A stretch of 64,000 nt of DNA from Allomyces macrogynus ATCC 38327 (Eukaryota > Blastocladiomycota > Blastocladiomycetes > Blastocladiales > Blastocladiaceae), in the NCBI GenBank assembly GCA_000151295.1, contig GG745329.1, positions 2,263,798 to 2,327,797 on the forward strand, given 5' to 3'. Under the pieces are notes generated by a model. It saw only the letters and a program-made list of their open reading frames with translations, did no database searches and was not told the origin of the DNA. How positions within the stretch are numbered: the stretch's first letter is position 1; each line of letters starts with the position of its first letter. A program made the translations under genes and the position numbers. This document shows, one piece after another, positions 44,296 to 56,064 of the stretch.

Positions 44296-47264
44296 TCATT
44301 CGTCCGAATCCATTTCCAACTCCAACGCCACCTCCCCCGACCGCGTCGCCGGCGACGACGCGTCTTTCCCTCTCCCCACCGCCGCGACACCATCCGCGTC
44401 CTGCACCCGCGCCTTCTCCACCGCCCACCGCGCCGCGACCTCGGCCATGACCTCGCCATGTGTAGGCGCCGCGCGACCCACGCTCGCCAATTCCGCGCGC
44501 ACGACCGGCATCGTCGCCTTGACAAACACCTGGTACGCCGACGGCGCACGCGCTTTGGCCACGGTCCCATTGGTCGTACGCAGTTCCAGCGCCCCGCGGC
44601 AGTGGCCGCACCGGTACTTGGTGACATCGAGCGACTTGGAGTGCCGCTTGGCGGCGACTTCGTTGCACCCGGTGCAAACGTACATGTACTTGAAGTGAAT
44701 CTCGAACAGGTGGCACCGGGTCACGGGAAGGGCCGGGAACGCAAGTGTCGCGCGGCCGCCCCATTTTTGGAACGTTGCGCCGTGCGGCGGTTTGCGCGTT
44801 TGGTCAAGTAGCCACGCGGCGACGTGGCACGTTTCGTGCAGGAGCGTCGAGCGCATACGGACTGGCGTGAAGAAACACAGAGTCAGTTCTCCGGCCGATG
44901 ATGGGCGCGACTAATCAAGGAAAACGTACGCTCGCTATCGAGCACCTTGGTACTCAACTCAATCCAAGCCAAATACACCTTCCCATCCGAATGCGCTACC
45001 CCCTGCGGGACCGCACCTCCCGCTTTCGCGACTGGCGCGACAGGCTGCCCCACGGGCACCGACGACAGCCACGCGCGGCCCGCCGTCGTATTGAGTCGTG
45101 CCGACCATACGATCGGCAAGTTGTCGGGCAGCTGCCCTCCAAATGCCTGCGCGTTGAATTCGGCGTATGTGGCACGTGCCAGCTGGTCGCGGTGCTTGGC
45201 GAAATGCCGTCGGACGGCCGGCGTGGTGGGCGCGTTCGGGTTGACGCGCGTGCGGACGACGGTCGCGGGGGTCATGTGCGACGCGTCGCGCTTGCCGGTC
45301 TTGGGTGGCGGCGGGCGGATCGGGGTCGCGGGCGTGCGCCGCAGCTCGTCTTCGAGGTCGGTCATGTCGAACGGGGTGCGCGGCGTGACGGGTGGGTGGG
45401 AGGTGCCGCCATTCGAGCTATGGGATAGACGAGACGTCAGAAGTGGATCTTGAGGAACCAACGAAGTCAGGACACGTACCCGTCCTTGGTGCCCTGACCA
45501 GTGCTATCTTCTTCGTCGTCACTGCTGAGAAAAACAGCCGCCGCGCCGTGCGTCCGGCTTCGCGGCCGACTTCCGATCCCTCCGTCGTTACCGTCCTCGC
45601 TCATCGGCCCGCGCCCCACCTCGTCGCTCGCGTCGCTGTCGCGCACAATAAAATCGTGTAGCGAGTCGCCGTCACTGTCGTGGTCGCCGTCGTTTTCCTC
45701 ATCGCCGACCTCTTCGTCCTGGTCCCCGTTGCCGCTCGGCTCCGCGTCCTCCTCGAGCTCCTGGCGACGGCGCAGGGCCTCGGTAAGCCGGCGCTGGAAG
45801 ACGTTCCCAGTGCGCGGCGTGCGCGGCGCGCGGTCGGGCACGGGCACGTGCCGCGGTGATGGTCGTGTCGGCGTGACCGGGAACCCACTACGAAGAGGAA
45901 TCAGTTGACACAATCCGTAACCGCGGAGCACAACAAACGCAAGCGAACCTCGACGAATCGCTGTCCCCATCATCAGCCAACGTGGCCGGCTGCGAAATTC
46001 GCGCGTGACGCGCAGCGCCTGCGCTTGACTGCAACAGTCTCGCTCGGGTCGCACTGGTCCGACCCAGCTTGGTTGGCGACTCCATCCCTGAATCGTCCGA
46101 GTCACTCAGGGCGACGCGACGGCGCACGTTGGCCAGCCGTGCGCGCGGGGCCGTGGGGACCGGCGAGGGCGTTGGCGGGGATGCGGGTCGAGTTTCCACG
46201 ACGGGCTCGGAAACCGGGTCGGGATCGGAGACCCACATCTGGTCCTCGTCTTCCTCGCCGTTGTGTGTAGCGCTGGCAGAACTCGGGGCCGAACTCGGGT
46301 CGAGCGAGGTTCGTGGCGACCACGGCGACACGGGCCGTCGCGGCGTCGTCGTTGTGCGGGTCGAAACATGGACAGGCCGCGACGCGGTCGAACGACGACG
46401 AATCACGGGCACGCGAGGTGGAGAGTGGGCGCTGGATGGCGATACGCGATGCAGGGGAACCGAAGGCGGTCGAATTGATTCGGCGGTCGTGCGTGCCGAC
46501 CAAGTCGGTCCAATCGCAGGCGAGGGAGTCGCAAACGAAGGAGGACGGGGTGCTGCGAAAAATCTCGGCGGTGGAACAAATGATGGTGGTCGGGGCGCGA
46601 GGACGAGATCGGGGCCCATGACGGCGGTCACCGATGCAGAGGTGGAGGCCACCTGAGATGCCGAGTCGGAGGCCTTGGGCGCTGAGCTTGCGGCTGTCAG
46701 GCTGTTGCGCGATGGAGCAAACGTCGGGGTCGGTATTACTGGTACTGCAGGTGCTGTTGACGGCGCGACCGGGTCCTGGTTCATGGCGTCGTCGTCGTCA
46801 TCGCTGTCGAGCGACAGCTGAACGCCCGAAGTGCGCGGCCGTGGTGGGCGGTTCGCGGCCGTGGTCGGACGGGGTGGAGAAGACGCGCGGATATGAAGTG
46901 AAATCATGGGCTCGGGCTCGCTGTCGCTTGAGTCGCACAGATCAACGACATGAGAAGTTGACGTTGGGATTGGCTTGCTCAGCGGCGCGGTTGCATTTGC
47001 GATGGTGGGCCCATTGTGCGTTGATGACGAGACAATTTCCGTGCTCTGAGATTCAATGAGGGCAATGGTCGCGGCCTCGAGGTGCGAAAAGTGCCAGGCA
47101 ATATCGTTGCCAAAGGTACTGCTGGCCGATGGGTTGTTGTTGGACACGGAGGCAGTGGTTGACGGTGGAAGCGCGGCCAGGACGCGAGCAGCAAGGGCTT
47201 GAATGCGCAAAGAAAGGTCTTGTGCATCATTTGCGGGCAACGGAGGCAAGTCTACGATGGTCAT
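44296..47264 (-). CDS. GCNA: GCNA/ACRC-type SprT-like metalloprotease with acidic disordered N-terminus
   Basis: Family members clear DNA-protein crosslinks. Exons 47264-45949, 45887-45480, 45417-44930 and 44861-44296 add to exactly 925 codons plus stop. Residues 1-600 are disordered and Ser/Pro-rich, with acidic SIM-like patches (VVDLCDSSDSEPE, VQLSLDSDDDDD, AAAVFLSSDDEED). The SprT-like domain starts at RDQLARATYAEFNAQAFGGQ and continues with NTTAGRAWLSS and WIELSTKVLDSE. The zinc-binding HExxH is in LLHETCHVAAW. The zinc-ribbon cysteines follow: YVCTGC and YRCGHCRG. An HMG-box-like stretch is near the end (APSAYQVFVKATMPVVRAEL). Order and motifs match GCNA rather than the shorter Spartan. 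The active-site histidines and glutamate are intact. Confidence 0.88.
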
Positions 47265-47983
47265 TGTCGAGGATGGTCGAGTTGAGAGGAATGGCGGTGC
47301 GGTCCCCGACAGCTCGACGACGCGACATGCGGTGGAGTTGGAGCGTGCTTGCGGTGGTCCGGCACGTGACAGCACGGGACGCTCACCGCCCGCCACCGCT
47401 CGCCAACCACCACGCTCAACGGCGAAACACAAGCGAAACCGGGCGAAAATCCGAGGACCTTGGCGAACCCTGGCGGGCGACCAAGGCGACCCAACCGCAA
47501 ACCCTGATTCTTGCTCAATCAAATTCAGGCCTTCGCGCCGCCGACCACCACCCTGACCGACCAACTGTGCACCACCACCACCGCGATCCCGCCGTTCCGC
47601 GACGGGCTCGGCCAGCACACACCACACGCGAGCCTGACCAGCACGACCTTGGGACTGCAAGCACGAGCGGGAGCACGACCACGAGCAACGAGAACGAACA
47701 CCGCCATCCACACTGCCAACCCCGATCCAACCGGTGTGCTATCGCCAATCCCCATGGGACGCCGCGCTCGCGATGCCCGACCGACCCTTTCCAACCTTAT
47801 CAATCGCGCCCGACCCTGGGCGGGAATCTCTCGCCGCCGCGCTCAAGATGGCTCACCATGACCGCGCAACGCCCTGCCTTTCGCCGTGTATATCAACGCT
47901 TGCTCGCCCGCACCCTCGCCGCGTCCAGCTTTTTCGCTCTTTTGCTTTTCCGCTCAACTGCGACCACCACAACCACGACGACC
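47265..47983. other. Bidirectional promoter region between GCNA and ERG1
   Basis: 719 bp between divergent ATGs, the longest divergent spacer in the window. No TATA element is seen. The part nearest ERG1 is C-rich and contains CACAAC-type repeats typical of leaders here. Confidence 0.35.
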
Positions 47984-49674
47984 ATGCCTGCCGCGACGAA
48001 TCCGCCAGAGTACCAGCCTGTACGTTGTGGTGGTGGTGAATGCCGCTCGCGTTATAGTGGTTGTCTCGGCTTTGGGGCGGCCCCTCAACGCGACCACGCC
48101 AAATCACAGTCCCGATCGGGTGTTCCCCACGCTGATCATGCTCATCTGACGCTAGACCACCCACGACGCCATTGTGGTTGGCGGTGGGGTCGCTGGATCC
48201 GCCCTTGCCTACGCGCTCGCTGAAGATGGCCGCAAGGTCCTCTTGCTTGGTCCGTTTCTTCTCGTGTCCGTGACCGTTGCTCGAGAGCCACGAGCTGACC
48301 TCTAAATCTACTGTAGAGCGCGACCTGTCGGAGCCCGACCGCATCGTCGGCGAGCTCTTGCAGCCCGGCGGCTGCCACGCTCTCGAAAAACTGGGTCTCT
48401 CCGACACGCTCGACGGAATTGACGGGATCAACGTTCACGGCTACGTGATTCTCGACAAGAACGAGACATGCCATCTCGAATACCCGCTAATCCCGGGCCC
48501 CTCGGCCGCAACCACCCGCCCAGCGCGCGGCCGGTCGTTCCACTATGGACGGTTCGTCATGAAACTGCGGTCCAAGTGCCTGCAGCACCCAAACGTGACG
48601 GTCGTAGAGGCGGCCGCGTCTGGTCTCGTGCGGGACCTGCACGATAACCGCGTCCTGGGCGTGCACGCGATCCAGCGGCCGTCCAAGGACGAGGAAGTGC
48701 ATCTCGAGTGCCATGCGCCGCTGACATTTGTTGCTGACGGCGCGTTTTCCAAGTTCCGCAAGGATATTCTCAACACGGCCATGCAGGCGCCGAGTCATTT
48801 TGTCGGTTTGATCCTGCACGATGTCGTGCTGCCGATGCCCAACCATGGGCACGTCGTTCTCGCCGACCCGTCGCCCATCTTGCTCTACCAAATCGGCTCG
48901 CACGATACGCGCATTCTCGTGGACGTGCCCGGGTCGTCGTACCCGAGCAACACCAACGGCGCACTCGTCGAACACTTGCGCAACCATGTCGCCCCGCAAC
49001 TGCCCGAATCCGGCCGCGTGCGCACGGCCTTCCTGGACGCCCTCGAGACGCAGCGCCCGCGCGTCATGCCCAACCCATACCTGCCGCCGTCCAAGCAGGG
49101 CCACGTGCCCGGCCTTGTGATGGTCGGCGACGCACACAACATGCGGCACCCACTGACGGGCGGCGGGATGACGGTCGCGCTCAACGACGTGGTGATTCTG
49201 CGCAACGTGCTCAACAAACGCGACTTCCCCGATTTCGCGACTGCGCCCGACAAGCAAGTGCGCCGCGCGCTCAAGACGTGGTACTGGGAACGCAAGCGGC
49301 TGTCGTCAGTGATCAACATTCTCGCGAACGCGTTGTACGCCCTCTTTTCCGCGGGCCAGAACCCGGCGATGCAGGTGTTGCGCCGGTCGTGCTTCGAGTA
49401 CCTGCGGCTCGGTGGGGAGTGCACGGCTGCGCCCGTACGCTTGCTCGCGTGTATTGCCCCGCAGCCGATGCTGCTCGTGCGCCATTTCTTTGCCGTCGCG
49501 GTGTACGGGACGTGGACCACGTTCAAGCGCGAGCGGATCTGGTGGTTCCCGCGCACGGTTTACCGGAACTTTGCGACGCTCGCCACGGCGTGCCGTGTGA
49601 TTCTGCCGCTGTGCTGGTACGAGCTTCGCGGTGCGCCAAAGGCCGCGCTCGCGTACCTGGCCAAGGCTAACTGA
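47984..49674 (+). CDS. ERG1: Squalene monooxygenase (squalene epoxidase)
   Basis: Converts squalene to 2,3-oxidosqualene, the first oxygen-dependent step of sterol synthesis, at the ER. Exons 47984-48019, 48156-48249 and 48317-49674 give 495 residues. The FAD-binding Rossmann motif is DAIVVGGGVAGSALAYALAEDG, with ERDLSEPDRIVGELLQPGG completing the fold. The second FAD motif is GLVMVGDAHNMRHPLTGGGM. C-terminal hydrophobic helices (for example PVRLLACIAPQPMLLVRHFF) anchor it in the membrane. Substrate and allylamine-binding regions around YLRLGGEC are conserved in position. Its presence implies an ergosterol-type pathway in this organism. The start exon is short (12 codons) but has a good splice donor. 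Confidence 0.96.
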
Positions 49675-49974
49675 GTTGAAGCAGGAGCGTGGAGTGAAGT
49701 TTTCTTTGCGTTGTTTGCGGTGCTTTCTTGCTGCGGGATATGGCTCTTTCTTACCTTGCGTTTCGCTTTTTTCTTGCTTCTTGACCGGAGCGACTCGTGC
49801 TCGCGGTCTGTAGATATGTTTTCGTTATTTTTCCCTTTCCTTCCGCTGTGTTGCTTCGTTTTGGTCGCCCAATTTCGTTTCTGCACATCATGAATACAGG
49901 GCTCGTTTGATTACCAAACCACATGCTCATTCTCGTCCGCGTCCACAATGCTCCCTCGCTCCCCGACTCCCCAA
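49675..49974. other. Convergent intergenic region, T-rich
   Basis: 300 bp between the stops of ERG1 and NUP107. The first 200 bases are unusually T-rich for this GC-rich window and probably carry the ERG1 polyadenylation signals. No coding pattern. Confidence 0.4.
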
Positions 49975-52900
49975 TCAGGCCGTCGACGTGGTAAACGAGG
50001 ACGGCATCCGCGGCTTGGTCACATGCTGCTCCTTGCGGAAAATCTCGTTGCTCAAGACGCGCGCATTCACGGCCAGCAGTTGCTCGAGACTGTCAACGGG
50101 CACGACGTTCGGCCGCAGCAGGTCCTGGTGCCGCGCGGCCGCGTGCGCGAGCATGGCCGCGTCCTTGGCCGAACTACATAAGGGACAAATAGTATGAGCG
50201 CGTGAGCCGCTGGCGGTGCAGAAAATCGGAACGAAAAGACGACAACGCACTTGCGGTCATGCACGTTGGCGCCGAGCTTGAGCGCAATAATCGGCAGATA
50301 ACGCATGTAGAGCCGGTGCGTTTGCACCAGCTCGGTGCGCAACTCATCAAGCATCGTCTCCGACACGTCCGGCGTCGCGTGCTGCACCGCAGCCGTAATC
50401 AAGTCCGCGTCAAACTGCAACCACGTGCCGTTGAGCAGCGCGAGACCCGAGGACATGACCGAGTCCATGTACCCGCTGCGCCGAGACTACATCAATAAGG
50501 CGTGCGCGCGTTAGAGCTCCGTCACGCCAGTGGCCAAGGACAACAAACGAGGGGCGGTCACGGACGTGGTTATCCTCGAGCCGCGCCAAAAACTCGGCGA
50601 GCAGGCGGTAATCCGCGTACTCGGCCCAGTAATACAGGTCCGTCTCGCGCACCACGGCCACGTCCACGTCCCCCGGGACCGGGATCATGTCCGTGATCTG
50701 GATCACGCGGTTCGCATTCTTGGCGTGCAGTAGCAACAACCGAATCGCGTGGTTCGTGTGCTTGATGAGCACGGGTTCAGTCACGGCATGCTGGTTGACG
50801 TTGCGCTGCTGCGCGAGCACCTTGATCGTCTCAATCATCCGCCGCTCGGCCGTCTCGCGCTTGACCTTGTCGCCGTCCTTGTTCTTGGCCTCGACCATCT
50901 TAAACAACAGACGCGCCATTTCCTGCACGATCGCCGGCACGTCCATGGCGTACTTGGCGGCATGGTCGAGGAAAGTCGCCCAATCGTGGATTTCCAGGTC
51001 GCCCACAAACGCGGCATACGTCGAGACACGACTGCTGGCGGGCAACGCCTGCACGTAAATAGGCACCGACTGGTGCACGCCGCGCGTGTGCATGACCACA
51101 TCGACATACGTCTGCACGAGCCGGTCGACCTCGTGCAGCGGGACGGGCACCTTCAAGTCGCGCAGGGTCAGGGTGAGGTGCACGGCGAACCGCAACTGGT
51201 CGGTGGTCAATTTCGCGCCGTGCATGCGCGTGTGCAAGTAGGTGACGAGACTCGTCACGTCGCCTGAAACGAGGTAACCCTGCACGTGTGCGAGCATGGA
51301 ACTGGCTGTGCTCTGCGCGCGCTCGTGAATCCCATGGCCGCCATTCTTGATGCGTGCAACGAGGTTGGAAAAAGTGCACTTGGCCAGGGCCAGCGAGGCC
51401 GCCACGTCCGCGTCGGTGCACATCGGTTCCGTGACAAAGAAGAACTGGTTGTCGGTCAGGAGCTGCGCGTCGAGTCGCGCCTCGTAGGTGGCCGTCACAA
51501 ACGCGTGCAGGACGGCTTCGTACGTGTCGCAGACGGGGAGCACCTAGTGAACGAAATTGCGGGTCAGTTCGAAGTCGACCGGCGCAGCAGAGAGCCAACA
51601 ACGGACACCGTCGACGTATCCGGCCAAGAGCGAATAGACCGCCCTTTCGTACTTGTTGATAAGGGGCTAAGAAACGGTGCCGGTCGAAAATATGAGTGGA
51701 TACCGGGTGAAAGATGACGATGATGCGCACGCACCTCCTTGGCCAACTCGCGGCACGTTTGCTTCCACAACCGACGGTTCAAGTTGCCCTCGACGTACGT
51801 CAAGTGCGAGTCCGTATCTATGCCGTCGCGCAGCATCAGTTCACAATCACCTCGATTGCCCGCCACAAACCGGTGCGCACCATCCACGTCGAAATGATGC
51901 AGCAGCCCGCCCTGCAAGCACGCCGCGACAAACGGGCGATCACTCCCCTGCGCATAGTCGATGGCACACCTCAACGGCTGCGTCTGCACGAGCTCAAACA
52001 AGATGCGGAAAAAGATTTCGTCGTGCTCCTCGTCTTTTGGGAACAGAGGCTTGCCCGTGCGCCGCGCTGCGTCTGGGTCGAGGTCGGTCGCATGGTCGAG
52101 GTCACCGGGCGTTTGCTGCGCGGTACGGCGGTAGGGCATGGTCGGAATGTTGTCGGGCGCCGCCAAGTAGCGCTCGTGCAATGCGGCTTCGAGCCAGAGC
52201 TTGACCACCTGGTTTAAAAGAGCACGGAATGGTCAGTTGAAGACTAAGACTGTACGAAACGAGACCGAGACTGGTGTGCGCACCTGCAGCTCGAGCATCG
52301 AACTGTCTTCGGCGAGCGTCTTCTTCTCGCACAGCTTTTCCGTGAGGAAGAGCGACGCACCGACGCTCTCCATGTCCTCGTTCTCGCGGTCTAGCCGCTG
52401 CCTGCAGGGAGAGAGGACAACCAAATGATCAGCTGCGTGTATCCTGGGCCCGCAAAATGGAGGAAACACGACGCACTTGAGCAGTAATCGCACCAGCTCC
52501 CACGTCTGCGCCTCGTCACGGATACGGTCCACCATGTCCTGGTACTCCTTGTCCGTCATGCCCTTGGACCGCACCGAGTTTTTCAACCTGGACAACACAA
52601 ACCGTTTGGTTGGTACCCATAATCCACGCTCGACCCTCCACGTCGCAATCACTGCGTACCGCTTCCGACAAATCTCGGCGTACTGCGCAAGCGTGCCGCG
52701 ATCGCCAAGGTAATCGTCGGTCGGGCTCTGCAAAACCGCGGCAAAATCGGAAATGACTTGCAAGTCGGCAAGACTCGTGGCGTCGGGCACGGCCGCGTTC
52801 TCGGCCGCCGCCTCGGCGACAACGTCGCCCATGACAATATCGTTAGCCGCATCCCGGTCGTCGAGTTCGGGCGTGGCCGCGCGGTCCTCGAGTTCGGGCG

Positions 52901-53042
52901 TGTCGCGGTCGCCCATGGGCAGGTCGCCGAGTTCCGACACGTCCATGGCAGTGTCGTTGACGGCGTTGAAGTTGCCGGCGTCGGCGTGGACCGTACGCCA
53001 GACCGACGGGTAGAGGCCGGCCGTCGGCATGGTGCTTGGCAT
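49975..53042 (-). CDS. NUP107: Nucleoporin NUP107/NUP84
   Basis: Alpha-solenoid member of the Y-complex of the nuclear pore scaffold. The N-terminal 100 residues are acidic and disordered; alternative start ATGs are at 53042 and 53030. The conserved helical part runs through at least seven exons. Segments in order: LGDRGTLAQYAEICRKRY and DEAQTWELVRLLLK, then LWLEAALHERYLAAPD and FPKDEEHDEIFFRILFELVQ, then CDTYEAVLHAFVTATYEARL, SVPIYVQALPASSRVSTYA, ADYRLLAEFLARLE, and the C-terminal DELRTELVQTHRLYMRYLPI and SLEQLLAVNARVLSN. This order and spacing match the Nup84/Nup107 family. I did not place every small exon boundary, so the internal structure is approximate (about 940 residues). No frame breaks were noticed. 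Confidence 0.85.
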
Positions 53043-53348
53043 GGGGAGCGGTAGTCGGTTGGCGCTCGTTTCGGGCGGCGCAATGGGCTGGTTCTTGACG
53101 GTACTGGTATTGGCGAGCAAGTGCAGCGGGTTGGAAGGGCGCACGCTTGCGACCGCGGCCAGGATCACAAGTGTACTCGTCGTCGATGGAAGACGGTAGT
53201 TGTCAAGAGAGGTGGTCTGTGTCTGTGATCGACAGGTCATGTGACGAAGACAAGCAAAAAAGCAACCACATCCAAGTCGCTCCAAATCAAACAGAGGAAA
53301 TCCAATGTTTATCACGCCCACAATCTTACAAGAAAATCGGTTCTGCTC
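53043..53348. other. Intergenic region between HAP5 (3') and NUP107 (5')
   Basis: 306 bp between two genes on the same strand. No coding pattern; no TATA element seen. Confidence 0.3.
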
Positions 53349-55610
53349 TCAGCTCGGCGCCGTGGATGCCAAGCTCACCGACGGCGCGCTCGTATGCACC
53401 GGCGCACCGGCCCCATGGAGTGCACTCGGTTGTGCTGGCAAGTTGGCTCCTGGAAACGTGGGTGCCGCCGCCGGCTCGCTGGCACTCGGCACGACCGTGA
53501 CGCCCATCGGCAGCTGCACCTGCTGCTGTGTTGGTGGCGGCAACGAAGCCGGTGGTGCGGCCGACGGGTGCATCTGGTAGAGCGGCGCGCCCGGCGGTTG
53601 GGGTTGCAGCCCGTGAACAGGTTGCTGCAGGTGCTGCTGCTGCTGTTGCTGCTGCTGCGCCGCGTGCGGTGCCGTCGGTGGCAGCTGATGCAAGTGGTGG
53701 ATCTGCGGCGACGCGTTCGCGTGGTGCACGGCGTGCGCCGCGGCGTGCTGGTACGGGAGCTGCACGGCCTGCTGGTACTGCGTCGGGAGTCGGGGTTGCG
53801 GCGGATGCCCCATCGACTGGTACGGCAGCGCGGCAAATTGCGGTGGTTGGTGTTGCTGCTGGTGCTGGACCATGCCCGCCGGCGGCATTGGCATTTGCAT
53901 TTGCTGGTGAAAATGCGGTTGCCGTTGCGGCTGCTGTACTTGCTGCGGCTGCTGCAGGTGCTGTTGTTGCAGTTGTAGCTGCGGCTGTTTTTGCGGTGCT
54001 TGTGGTTGTGGTGCTTGCACTTGCGGCTGCTGTTGCGCTTGCGTCTGCGGTACTTGCACTTGCGGCTGCTGCGCTTGCTTTTGCACTTGCGCTTGCGGTT
54101 GTTGTAGTTGCTGCGGCTGCGCGGGCAGTTGCGGTTGCTGCTGGTGTTGCAGTGACGGGCCCGGCAGCATCTGGAACGTCGGTGGCGGCGGCTGGCTCTG
54201 CTGAGCTGCGTGCTGATTGCCTTGCTGTTGCGGCGGCCGCTGCTGCTGCTGCTGCTGCGACGGCACCTGCGGTAGCGGCGCGGGCACCATTCCTGGTGTT
54301 GCGCCTGGCATTGGCACCATCCCCGGCGTCGTGCCCGGGACCGGCATCCCGAGCCCTATCGGCAATGCGTGCGGGTTCTGCGCGTGCGCATGCGGTCGGA
54401 ACTGGTGCGTTGGCGCATGCGGCGGCGGCGGCATCGCAAACTGGCCCTGCGGGACCGCGACCGGGACCATGGTGCCGTTCGGGCCCGGCACAAAGTGCTG
54501 GACGGGTGCCGGCGGTTGCGGTTGTGGTTGCTGCGTGTGCATCGGCACCATGCGCACGTTGGCCGATGGTGGTGGTGGCGGTGCGGCAGATGCAAACCCG
54601 GATTGGTGCAGCGTGTGCGCGTGCGCGTGGCCGGTACCGGGCGCGTGGTGGTGATGCGGCGCGAATGACGGGTGGACAGCGACCTGGTGCATGTGCGGCA
54701 TCGCCTGCATCTATCGAGCAGCGGATCAGGGTGAGCGGGGGCGCGTGAGCCGCGCGAGGGTATGGGAGACGGACCGGTACTCCTGGTTGCGGCGGCATCA
54801 TGGCCGGGTTGAAGAGCGCGCCGGTTGCCGGGTCGATGAACGTGACCGACGAGCCGGCGGCCATGGCCGGGAGACCCGCGTCTGCCGGAGGAGGTGGAGG
54901 GTTCGTTTTCGTCTATCACGATCGGCGTCGCGTCAGTCGATCCCGCCTTCATACGCGGCACACTGACGCGTCAAACACACCTTGGGCCGCTTGGTCGGTT
55001 TCGGCGGTTTCGGTGTCTCGGCAATGGCTTCTTCGCGCGGCACAATGTCGATCAGGAAATCGTACTGGTCCGACTTGGAGACGGCCGTGGCCACGTCGGA
55101 TCGCTGCAGCGTGCGGCGCTTGTTCTCCTCGGCGACCATCCACGCGCGCAGCGTGAGCTCGGCAATGAAGACTTCACACGCCTTGGAGAAGATGAGCGGG
55201 GCCTCGGATGAGACCATTTGCTACAATAGCAGCAACAGCAGCGACGCGCGGCGCAGGGCAAACCGATGGTCGGCGTGATCAGCATCTTGCGCGCGTGTCG
55301 TGTCGTTTCGTGCCACCCGAGCGAAGTCGATCCATACCCGCACTTCCGGGTCGCTCTTCATGACCTTCTTGATGCGCGCGAGCGGCAGCGGGTGGTGCTT
55401 GAAGTCAATGTCGCCGTGCTCGAGCTGCTGCATCTGCGTCGACCAAAACTTGTGCACGGCGGCGAGGTGCGGTGGAGGAGGCTGCGCGATCAGCGGCGGT
55501 GCGCCGGTGGCGGCCGTGGTGCCGGGGGCCGCGGCGTCGGCGTCGGCGTTGCGCGCATCGTCGGCCGTCGCGGGCGGCGCTGGCGCGGCCGGGGGCGGCG
55601 CGTTGTCCAT
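53349..55610 (-). CDS. HAP5: CCAAT-binding factor subunit HAP5 / NF-YC with long Q-rich tail
   Basis: Histone-fold subunit of the trimeric CCAAT-binding transcription factor. Exons 55610-55338, 55220-54981, 54912-54781 and 54710-53349 add to exactly 668 codons plus stop. The core is FWSTQMQQLEHGDIDFKHHP, PLARIKKVMKSDPEVR, then QMVSSEAPLIFSKACEVF and RRTLQRSDVATAVSKSDQYD, ending DFLIDIVPREEA, including the segment that contacts HAP4-type partners. The following 450 residues are Gln/Pro/His-rich, with dozens of QP, QQ and HH units. This is typical of activation domains and much longer than the yeast tail. The Q-rich tail is coded so that another frame also stays open for about 500 codons (Ala/Thr-rich); that frame is not taken as a gene. 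Confidence 0.95.
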
Positions 55611-56064
55611 GGTTTCGTTGTGCTGCAGCAAGTCGGGGCAGTGCCGCAGCTGGTTGTGTCGTGTTGTGTCGAGCCGCGGTGTCGTGCAGGTTTTCATTGC
55701 GGGCTCAGCAAAAGAGAGGATGAACACAAAACTGCAAGCTGATCCTGCCGCGACGAAATTTGGCATCCACCTGCTCGAAGCGCTTGCGTCACGTGCAGGA
55801 TTTCATCAGGGCGGAGCAAGAGTTGGGGATTGGCATCCCGGTCCACCACGTCATTCGTTATGAACCGACCGACCACCTCGAGCCACCTCGAGCCAACAGT
55901 CGACGGACAACCTCGACGACTGATTCTTGTCTGAAAAAAGTTGAACGCACGATGGCTAAAACGCACGATGGCTAAACACGCGCGAATGTACTATTATCCT
56001 TATCGCTACCTTGTCCACCAGTTCCCACGCCAGTCCCACGCTCGCCTGTCGCACCCGACCGCCC
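55611..56064. other. Intergenic region between the 7TM-RGS gene (3') and HAP5 (5')
   Basis: 454 bp. A short direct repeat (acgcacgatggctaa at 55948 and 55962) lies near 55950-55975. No coding pattern or TATA element is seen. Confidence 0.35.

Noticed and set aside
45888..47711. Start of GCNA at 47711 instead of 47264
   Set aside because: The upstream frame is open, but its composition is unlike the rest. The ATG at 47264 opens with a clean acidic-hydrophobic N-terminus and leaves room for the ERG1 promoter.
53326..54864. A long Ala/Thr-rich open frame overlapping the HAP5 tail
   Set aside because: It is a shadow of the glutamine-rich tail in another frame. It begins in the same exon but lacks the splice structure and motifs of HAP5.
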